Notes under the pieces: generated by a model
What the model was told of the DNA's origin: nothing
The model's input: only the letters and a program-made list of their open reading frames with translations
The model's database searches: none
NCBI GenBank assembly: GCA_008973525.1
Contig: WACJ01000524.1
Span: forward strand, 62,001 to 126,000
DNA from: Stenopsyche tienmushanensis
Lineage: Eukaryota; Arthropoda; Insecta; Trichoptera; Stenopsychidae
DNA length: 64,000 nucleotides
Reading direction: 5' to 3'
Part shown: positions 55,534 through 64,000 of the stretch, piece after piece
Position numbering within the stretch: the stretch's first letter is position 1
How the letters are laid out: each line of letters opens with the position of its first letter
Made by a program: the position numbers and the translations under genes

Positions 55534-58500
55534 TACGTGAGGAGTCTTAATTTTCATATATATTAAATTATTTACATTAATTACCATAAAACCAGCCAAA
55601 GTATTTTTTTAAGAATCATTGTCGTAAAAGCTCCGTTATTGTTTTTTGGAGATTTTGCGATAATATTACCAAAAATATATTTTTTTAACTCTTCACTAAC
55701 ATTTTCGTCAAAAAATATAATTTAGTATTTCGGTGTAATAAATATAAAACGTGAAAAAAATGGAGTTATGATCTTATTAATCCACCAGGAGCGATAAATA
55801 AATCCACGTATGATCGGTAGTTTTCGTCCGTCACGTACAAACGTGCCATTTGACACGACACCTGCTACCACTACCTGATGAGCCAATAATTCAACTAAAT
55901 AACACATCAAAGACAAATATTTCTCTCGTCACAGCTTTTCCTTGGGTTCCTGCAGTATTCACAGTGTTGTGATACAGCATTTCATCGGACGGATAATCTC
56001 GTTGGAAAGATGTGTATTTTTCTTGCACTCGATCTAAACCCTCTTCTAGAATATCAGGTGAAGTAAAGTGGTCACGTAGGTTTGTCCTTCTCCTGATTCA
56101 ATTATCTCAGACGGTAGACTTGACCCCACGAGGCTGTTGGTCTATAAGTGAGATGAATTTATGTTATTTTCAAAATCGAATACTTATGACTAGCAATGAG
56201 TATTTATGAAATAGGAAACCATATCCTAAATTACTTTTTGGAATTTACTTTTTAGTTGAATTATTACTTGAAATGATATGATAATTTTTATCCACAATTT
56301 GTTCGGAAAAAAAATCATTTAATTTTACAAGTTAGTTATTATAAAACAAATACCCTTAAATTTTTTTGTATAGTAGATGCGTTCGCACAAAAAAAGCTAT
56401 GACTTACATAGAAAAAGTGAAGATGTGTTCCATTGATTTCAAAAACCGCATAACTTTGAAACAGCTATATAAAATATATCAAAAATCACAACAAAAAGTT
56501 AATAAAAAAGAGGAAAACAATAAGACAATTAAAAAAAACATTTAAAGGACGTCTTGCATCACTAGAGAAAGAGGCTTTAATCTGAAGTTTGGAAAAAAAA
56601 TTCTGAATGAGCTTTCAAATTACAATGCGAGGATAATAATTGCGTGTCTCCATATTACGAATTACGTCAAAAAATTATGGTTTAATCGTCGCAAAGCATT
56701 AATTTGAATTTATGCGGTTTTTAAAAATAATAGATCCAATCCCTTAATTTTCTATGTGAATCAAGTATTTTTTTATATGCGACTCTCCATGGAACGTATC
56801 TATCTGTGTATTTGATTATTATGATTTTGCTTTTATTAGAATTCATAATTAAACTTATTGAATTAATTGCTCTTAATTTAGACAGTCGCTTAGTTATGTC
56901 GAAATGCTCTAATCACATTACAATCTAATTAATTGGAATCTACTCTAATATCAAATTGCAATATAAGTTATTTTTATAAATTTATTATTATCTTCTTGTT
57001 CCAGTGTTTTATCACGATCATCCCAATTTGTATTCACACATTCTTCCATATTTCTTCGGTTCCAATAATTCCATCCCTCAATTTTATGAACCGTAAAATT
57101 CAATCCATTCATCCCGACCCTCCAACTTGAAAACGATAGCCCAGGTCCAAGGATAATATTACGAACGGCCAATACGAAAGATCGAGTCTCTCACCGGAAA
57201 AACTATTTCCGGGAAAATGCTACGGCTAAAAGTTAAAATGTGCAACTTGCATTTTGAGCACGTTCCGGCATTTGACCGTCGACCACCAGGTCCGCGGTTA
57301 TTCCCCAGCGCCCGTGGGCGGCTTATAAGTTAGTGCGACCCTCACGAAGATGCATTGCTCCACTTCCCCTGTGAAAGATGACCTGCTTGATATGAAAATG
57401 GACGCGACTTAAAATAGCAACTGCTTCATTGTACACCGAAACGACCACTCTTCAGTACATGCAGTATCATGCCATTAAATAATTTATAATCCGTTGTACA
57501 TTAGAAATGCTTCCTGAAACAATGATTCCAAGTCACACCCTTGAGCACTATAGGCGGTAAAACATAATTTTGATATTCACTATTTTCGAAATGTTTTCAC
57601 AAATTTGTTCGAAATTCAAAGAAGAAAATTTTAACGCGCTTGCAGATATAACACTGCCATAAATGATTAATGTCAAATCCAACGACTTTCTAGGGTCAAC
57701 AAATCATACGTCATAAATAGCACCATTCCAAACACAAGAGATTGTAATAAATATTATAGCAGTTTTGTGTCACGAGATATTTTACTTTACCTTCTTCAGG
57801 ATACTGAGTCAGCAACCGGCCCTCTCAGAAATGCACGTTTATTACCCTCTATATGTTAGAAAAGGGCACTTTAACGGTCGCACGTTGGACACTTGAATTA
57901 TTCCTTGGGTATTTGTGGCATGGCTTATGACGATTTTATATGGATGCAATTTGTTTCGGGGATCAAATTTAGAAAGAAGGGATGAAAAAAAATCATACAC
58001 CGTCAAATTATTCCGAAACATCAAAAGCATTTCAGCTCTCATCTGCGAAATAAATACATATTATAATTGAACTTTCAATACTATCAACGGTCAAATAAAT
58101 ATAAATTAAAATTAAAATGTTTAAAAATATGTATTGTGTGCTTATGTAAAATAAAATAAAAACATTTTATTAACACAATGAAAAATCATATTTTGCTCTC
58201 AATGACAGATTAGCGCCATTAATAAAGTATTTTGTCAAGATTTTTACCTCCTCGATATTTATCTTCCTGTCCAATTATGAAGAGTTTTAATATTTTGAAG
58301 AGCCCTTTTCAGATTGATCTGGTGGTGGTATGATTCAATCTTCTTTTTTATACAGGAATACTGCTCATTTGTCATGGGGTAGGTTTGTATGGCAAGTCGC
58401 GGCTTTGTATCTGGCTCCCTTATCAATTTATCACAGCGGAGGGTCGTCTAGGAAGTTAATCTGAAGTTAAGTGGATGTCCCTTGTCGCTGTATCCTGTCG

Positions 58501-58810
58501 GTAAAAAACATCCCCCACTTGCCTCCTTACACCCACAGCCACTGTTATGGGAGGTCAGTGACGGAGGGGAACTGTGACAACAGTGATACTAAACATTGTC
58601 ACCATATTGCGTCAATTTTATTCACTGTATAATTTAATTTCAATGTATGATGTTTATCAACAAATATTAATATTACTTAATTTCTTAGCAAAAAGGTTTC
58701 ATACAGGTTTTTAAAATTTAAATTTTGCAAATAATTTCAGCTTTTTCGGGATCAACCGTGAAACCATTTATTGAGAGTTATTTTCTTTCATTTCGATATA
58801 TGATCTTCAA
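55534..58810. other. AT-rich DNA with one GC-richer island
   Basis: No supported gene. 57180-57440 is clearly richer in G and C (TCCGCGGTTATTCCCCAGCG) and opens with the inverted repeat CCGGAAA-AACTA-TTTCCGG (57194-57212). A regulatory block is possible but unproven. Confidence 0.35.
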
Positions 58811-59003
58811 CAGGGATTCCCAACGTGAACCAGGTGGACCCCTTAGAGGTGAATGGATGTTTGAAAAGGATTTATATAATAGTACAGTAGAACCTCGATT
58901 ATCCGGACTAATTGGGGATGGAAGTAGTTCGGATAACGAAAAATCCGGATAATAGAAAAAAATCATAATTGACAGAAAAAGACAGGGAAAGTATGAAGAA
59001 ATT

Positions 59004-59290
59004 TTACATACACATACACATATAATAGCAGCTAATAGCAGCCAAGTCGCGAATATTCATAAGATATATAAGATGTCCTGATTTACATTCTTTTTGCTTC
59101 TCAAGCCATTTCATGGCGACATCTAAACACTGAAAAGCTTCAGAATGTGTAAGGATTAATATATCCTCCTTCGCAAATCTCTTCTTCGTATTCTGGATCT
59201 TGTTTTTCTGAAGCAGATATTTCTTCAACTATTTCCTCATCATTCAAAATTTGAAATCCAGGATCGTTTGCATCGTAATTTAATCACTCG
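59004..59290 (-). pseudogene. Pogo-type transposase C-terminus
   Basis: On the - strand, crossing one frameshift, the reading is NYDANDPGFQILNDEEIVEE followed by ISASEKQD, then HSEAFQCLDVAMKWLEKQKE and IRDLAAIS. This is the typical C-terminal tail of pogo/Tigger transposases (acidic block, SEAF.CL..A..WLE.Q.E, RDLAA). The first block matches the copy near 9180-9260, so the two elements complement each other. The DDE core is not present here. Confidence 0.75.
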
Positions 59291-59344
59291 ATTACACTCG
59301 ATTGCGTATTAAAGACTAGTGATCTAATTTTTATTGTACACAAA

Positions 59345-59880
59345 ATGCATGATATTGTACACCCGATGTTCGTCAAATCAGTCAAACAAAAGACGATAGG
59401 TTTTCCCTCTTTAAGTGATGATCTCCGAATAAACGACGATAGCGTAGATAAGGTAAACCTATTATCCAAAACTTTGGACTAATCACCAGAATTCCCAGCA
59501 CTTAAGCGACAATAGCACAAAACAGACGATTTCGAATTCATTAAAATAATTCTTCAAAAATTATCCTAAATCCTTAACCAATACTAAAATAATCACTCCG
59601 TTAGAAATTATTATTAAGAAAAAATAAAGATTAAAAACAAAAAAATACACAGGTTCGGCGAAATTGATAATACAATCATTAAAAACTCCCCACGAAAGTT
59701 TTCAATGCTTGCTTGGTAATCGGTTATTATCCCAATTTATGGAAATTTGCAAAGGTAATTCTGATTCCAAAATCAGTAAAAAAAATTATCCATCCCGAAA
59801 ACTATAGACCGATCTGTCTACTGTCCGGACTTAATAAACTCTATATCTATAGCTTAAAACTAAGACTTCAATGTATGAAT
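59345..59880 (+). pseudogene. Jockey-type LINE reverse-transcriptase fragment
   Basis: On the + strand, 59674-59838 reads SLKLPTKVFNACLVIGYYPN, LWKFAKVILIPKS, then HPENYRPICLLSGLNKLY. These are the first reverse-transcriptase blocks of a jockey-type element (family pattern: FNACL..GYFP..WK.AKVI.IPKP....P..YRPISLL...K..E). Decayed upstream sequence from about 59370 (GFPSLSDDLRIND, DFEFIKIILQKLS) fits the linker before the reverse transcriptase. The fragment lacks everything after the NYRPI block. It differs clearly from the intact LINE at 3415 and is inserted within the pogo-like copy in the opposite orientation. Confidence 0.7.
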
Positions 59881-60262
59881 TGCTAGACTTAAGTATGGAT
59901 TAATGTACTCATGTAAAATTATTTTTATAAAGGATTATTTTTATTACTATACACTCGATGATATTGGTACAAATGCGCCATACAATGAACCAAAAAAAAA
60001 TATATTGCAATCCATTACATATGTGAGCAAAAGTGAACATAATTCTCCACGTGCAAATTAATAAATTGTATTTTTTATTTTTAACAATCCGGATAATCGA
60101 AAATCCGGGTAACCGAGGTCCGGATAATGGAGGTTATACTTCAAGGTAATTCAAGGCAATTATATTGTAAGATATATATTATAGACAAAAGTGTTAGGGG
60201 GTCTATGAAAAAGTGATTCTTCTAAAAGGCGTTCATGGAGGTAAAAGATTGGGAACCACTAG

Positions 60263-63200
60263 TCTATTTGTAAAATAGAACAAAATCATGAGTGTTTATT
60301 AATATAAAAAATAATCAACATCGTTATATTCCTTGTTCAACTGTCTCCGATCAGTCACAATCATAATTCACATTTTATTATCGCGCATTAAATGAATAAG
60401 CTATTAATTATAACACAGTCACATAGACTTAAATCATGATGCAAAAGGTAAATGTCAACCTTAATAAAAATAAATAAAAATTAACATTTTACGAATTTAA
60501 AAATGTTGATCTTCCATGTTTAGAGCCCTACCCAACAAGTGACTCGTTGTGTTCCGGGATGGCATTACATACAAAACGCCATGCCCAACCAATCCAAACA
60601 TACATCGGAACGAGAACGAAAAGCCTTCCGACTACATTATGGTAATTGTTAGGGGATCATCTTTTGACTCTGCAGCTCTTTTTTCAATCCAAAATTAGCC
60701 TATCAATTTTATTGCTGGAAAAATATAGAGATTATATACTTATTTAAATTGGTATTTTAAACCCTTTTGCTATACATATGGAAAGTGTGTGTGTGTATAA
60801 ATAAAGTATTTTTTTATTTGTAGATGATCATCAGTTTTCTCCCATAATTATATCTAAAATACATTCAAAGACTCCAATAGACCTATTTTTAATATTTTAA
60901 AACATTCAAGCTATGATCTTTTGTGTATCCTCTTTAATGTTATCGTTTCTTAAATGCGCATATTGCTTAAATCTCTTAATAATTAATCTGAATGTATTTA
61001 AATGAACATTTTTACAACATATTAAATTCTCATGCAGTATCAGATGAACTACAAAACCGGTTTCAGCGCGTGACAATGAATCCCATTATGAGATGAAGGG
61101 TTTCTCTTCATCTTCCTGGATGTGATATTTGACACTGTTTTTTGACATCTTCATACACCCCCATCCATATGAATCCACGCGTGACAGGACACGTGTCAAG
61201 GCAGTGAGTGACACGTAAAGCATCGCGTTTTGCTCATGAATATTATTAATGTTCGCCCTTCAGCAGGGGTCTTTAACTACGCATTCATGGCAATTGTTAT
61301 CTTGAAATTCACGGTCAGATGACCCTCTATGGCGCTTATATTTACTCAATATTTCGTGCTTGGTGGAGTGTATGTAATTAATTTTGTAGTTTTATACAAC
61401 ATAGTGAGATGGGAAGAAAATAATCATTATGAGCGCTTAACAATCTTATTATTATTATCTTACTTGTTAGAAAGACTTCTTTCTATGATATCACAAGTTA
61501 TAAAATATTTAATGCACACAATGCCAATTTTTCTCGTCTTTCGACCATCAAAGTTGAGATTTTTAACACTTTCATAAACATTTGATACAAAGAACAAGAA
61601 GATTTTATATTTTTGAGTAGAGTATATCATCAATAAATATTTGCACTTCAGCTATCAAATAGCCTCGAAATATAGTCTCAAATAACGAAAGAGCTTATTT
61701 TATTCCATTTAAAGACTCTAAAATTTTTCACATCTTCAATACTAAATATCACAGAATCTGCTACGTGAACATACTTTTAAACGATGTAATCGAAACAAAC
61801 AATAACTAATTCGTTTAATTAATTTCTTCCCAATTTAATTTTAATGGCGATAGTGTTGAAAATATACCAGAAATTAATGTCACAAAACACAACTTTTATT
61901 AAATAAAAAGACAATTAGTGAATAGTGTTCATATCAGCAATAGTAAATAGGTTTTAATTTAGTAAATAGTTTTACTTTTGTTTGATAGAACTAGTTGGTA
62001 TTTTAAAAACAGGATACGATGTTTTCCCATTGCAAACATTGGCTAATTGCTCTGAACTTAAAGATGAGATTTTTTTCAATATCCGTCGCTTCTTAGAAGC
62101 ACATTTATCTTACGTTAGTCACTTGTAAGGCGCATAAGTGAGTAAGACCCCATTCCTTGAAATCAGTATTATAATCCGGGAGTGATAGTATGTCGGTGCA
62201 CATTTGTTTGGGCTTTGTTCCCAATTGCTCCCAACCATGTGTCCTGGAGTTGACAATAAACAGAAGGCCCCCTCGCTTTGCGCTCACCTCTCAAGCAATC
62301 GAGCTATTTCCAGACATGACATGAGATACACTTTTTATATATCCGTGGATCGATGAATACCTGCCAACTTACAACTATGTCTATTCCTGTTCCAAAAAAT
62401 GACGACGAATAACAGCAACGGTGGTCCATCCACAATAGACTCATCCAAGATACAATGATTTCTGACCGATTGATTAAATAATTTATCTTGAAAATCCATT
62501 GCAAAGATTCTCACATCATCCGTCGTACTTCAAATTAATACGTGTAAAATAAAACGGCATCATCTGTCAATCTAAGAGTGAAAGTAATGTTTTGCCAATA
62601 CCGGTGGTAAATATCAAAAGCTCAACGCATTATATGATGATAACTAATAACATCACTTTTTCAGCTACCTCTCGATATATCTGAGCACTCAATCGTTGCC
62701 GCAATACAAAAAATGCTCCATATCTGAAATTTTTTGTGTGATCAATATTGCTATAATGATGAAGGACAAACGAGAGCGAGGTGCTAATTTGCGTACGCCT
62801 TGTTAATTCATCGACGATGAAACAAAAAATATTTTTTGGCTGTTCAATCTTCTGCAAGGATTTTGACTTCTCATTGAATTCTATAACTGTAATGGGCTTT
62901 TTGTGCTTTAATGAGCAAAAAACTGTATACTTCTATATATTGGCAATTGAGAGCATTTTTCGTAACCAGATGAGATATGGGCATGTTTTTTCTTCCTTCC
63001 GTAATATTTCCATATTAAATTAATTAAAATCTAAATATGTAAAAACCAGATAATAGTAGCTTCGCAATACAATTAAAATACCAACGGTGAAGGATATTTA
63101 TTCAAAGAAAATAGTTTTAAAGGAACTATTCTTTAATTTTTGGCGTGAAATAATTTAGCGTACAGCAACACATGAGATTTCGAGTTACATGTAATTTTAA

Positions 63201-63462
63201 ACTAGTTTTAGATTTTTTTTTATATTTCAAGAAATTAAATCTATTTAATACAATACATATACTTGATTCATTAATTTTTATAAGTAAATGACCAATATTA
63301 ATTTTAGCATAAAAATTATTGAAGTATTTTTTGCTTTGTGAAAATGAAACTTACGCAAAAAATGTAGAAAGTTTTAGTGTAAGCATAAAAATAATAAATA
63401 ATTTCAAATTATCATCTTTGTCCCTTATTTTTTTCTTTGTTCAGTTTCAAACGATTATAAAT
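60263..63462. other. AT-rich DNA without a firmly supported gene
   Basis: Less AT-rich unrepeated blocks at 60520-60660, 61030-61330 and 62100-62320 may be regulatory. An ATG-initiated 82-codon frame on + (61329-61577) would encode a hydrophobic, possibly two-helix peptide, but frames of this length and composition are expected by chance in such DNA. A short (GT)n run lies at 60787-60796. Confidence 0.35.
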
Positions 63463-63585
63463 TTATGTTAATTCATTGTCCTTGCGAATCACTTCAAAAC
63501 ATATATCGAATGGAAATTGTTTCATTGTCGTATGTATTTTTTCTATTCCCTTAAGAAGGATTATCTCCTCGATAGATAGTTTTCC
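63463..63585 (-). CDS. Candidate terminal coding exon of an unidentified gene
   Basis: On the - strand a splice-acceptor-like sequence (CAGTATTTCTTTCAG, ending at 63586) is followed in phase 0 by 40 open codons and TAA: GKLSIEEIILLKGIEKIHTT then MKQFPFDICFEVIRKDNELT. The amino-acid mix (acidic, basic, Cys, Pro, hydrophobic repeats) looks like a folded protein rather than the Phe/Asn/Lys-rich chance frames nearby. The frame is also open upstream of the acceptor, so the boundary is inferred. An AATAAA on the - strand near 63097 could serve polyadenylation. I do not recognise the family and see no preceding exon before the window edge. Confidence 0.35.
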   Translation of the reverse strand, partial: GKLSIEEIILLKGIEKIHTTMKQFPFDICFEVIRKDNELT

Positions 63586-64000
63586 CTGAAAGAAATACTG
63601 AATATTTAAGAATATGAAGTTTCGTTTATGTGTTAAAATAAGTAATAATTTACTTTTCCAATATTTAATTCTTAATGACAAATAATTTGTAAATTTGGAA
63701 AATTTGACAATTCTAATTGAATGGAATCCATTACACAGCAAAAACTCCTATGATGTTTTAATTTTTAGTATAAATATTATTTTATTTCTTTTATTAAAGG
63801 TTTGATTAACACTGGTCTATAGCACCCAATTAACGTAATTATGATCCAAAATCATTTGAATGCCAAACAATATCTCTTCTTAAAATTTCTGAATCAAGTT
63901 GTCCTATAAATATCTATTCTATGTATTTCACCGAAGACTGTTTATCTTTCTTGCACCCGAAAACGTCAATTTCTCGGCAAATCAATCTACAAACAGTTTG
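63586..64000. other. AT-rich DNA, nothing recognised
   Basis: Intron if the preceding exon call is right. No upstream exon is visible before the window ends. Confidence 0.35.

Larger units (their letters stand above)
58885..60141 (-). mobile_element. Pogo/Tigger-like element, second copy of the 8441 family
   Basis: The left end CAGTAGAACCTCGATTATCC follows a TA and is continued by GGACTAATTGGGGATGGAAG. The right end is the imperfect complement of the same sequence (CCGGATAATGGAGGTTATAC). On the - strand the right part (about 59990-60141) matches the 5' noncoding part of the copy at 8441. The left part encodes the transposase C-terminus. The middle is replaced by a jockey-type LINE fragment. 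Confidence 0.75.
58811..60262. mobile_element. hAT-like MITE interrupted by a pogo-like element
   Basis: The outer ends CAGGGATTCCCAACGTGAAC (58811) and GATTGGGAACCACTAG (ending about 60262) are imperfect inverted copies of a hAT-type terminus. The two arms (58811-58882 and 60142-60262) flank a complete pogo-like insertion. The internal motifs GGACCCCTTAGAGG and GGGGGTCTATGA are common in this kind of short nonautonomous hAT element. The target duplication could not be read with confidence. Confidence 0.55.

Noticed and set aside
61329..61577. 82-codon hydrophobic ORF as a small membrane protein
   Set aside because: Leu/Ile/Phe-rich frames are the expected chance product of AT-rich DNA; there is no supporting context.
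1..64000. CRISPR array, bacterial operon, rRNA or riboswitch
   Set aside because: No regularly spaced direct repeats, no clustered prokaryotic genes and no rRNA signature; the content is that of an animal genome.

Overview
This window reads as a gene-poor, AT-rich stretch of an animal nuclear genome, most probably an insect. The evidence is the density of eukaryotic transposable elements: a jockey/CR1-group LINE, a Ty3/Gypsy retrotransposon, mariner, pogo/Tigger, hAT and a tRNA-headed SINE. Host exons are scarce and I see no operon-like gene packing. The species cannot be named from the sequence. Apart from two weak candidate exons (39181-39248 on the + strand and 63463-63585 on the - strand), every coding region I can defend belongs to a mobile element.

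Layout. 1-3414: AT-rich DNA with a mariner remnant (1231-1480) and a less AT-rich island (2381-2640). About 3415-7990: an apparently full-length LINE on the - strand with intact ORF1 (zinc finger, coiled coil, nucleic-acid-binding C-terminus) and intact ORF2 (endonuclease plus reverse transcriptase), ending in a (TTTA)n tail. 8441-9535: a decayed pogo-like element. About 10262-10620: a tRNA-derived SINE. 11121-11650: a dispersed repeat and the N-terminal part of another pogo-like element. 14344-21374: a complete Ty3/Gypsy element on the - strand. Its two 711-bp LTRs appear identical, it has a 4-bp target duplication, a tRNA-Leu-type primer site and a polypurine tract, and gag and pol are split by one in-frame TGA.

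21375-31212 holds two copies of one mariner family (22020-22812 and 30730-31212), a possible piggyBac-like MITE (23041-23291), a Tigger-like deletion derivative with matched terminal repeats (24929-25460) and a hAT transposase remnant (28543-29071). 31213-58810 is mostly unassigned AT-rich DNA. It carries small MITEs (34944-35031, 39758-39962, 42133-42365, 49807-49972, 55438-55533), a 48-bp near-perfect palindrome (35480-35527) beside a possible old gypsy integrase fragment, and several islands of more balanced base composition that may be regulatory. 58811-60262 is a three-level nest: a jockey-type LINE fragment inside a pogo-like element inside a hAT-like MITE.

The two autonomous-looking elements are the LINE and the Gypsy copy. 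All DNA transposons here are dead, but several non-autonomous pieces share ends with the coding remnants, so families can be linked within the window (mariner ends at 1231, 34944 and 55438; pogo copies at 8441 and 58885; hAT ends at 29071, 42133 and 49807). I found no convincing new biological system. The observations most worth checking are the gag-TGA-pol arrangement in a very young Gypsy copy, the open frame bridging ORF1 and ORF2 of the LINE, the long palindrome and the candidate terminal exon near the right edge.
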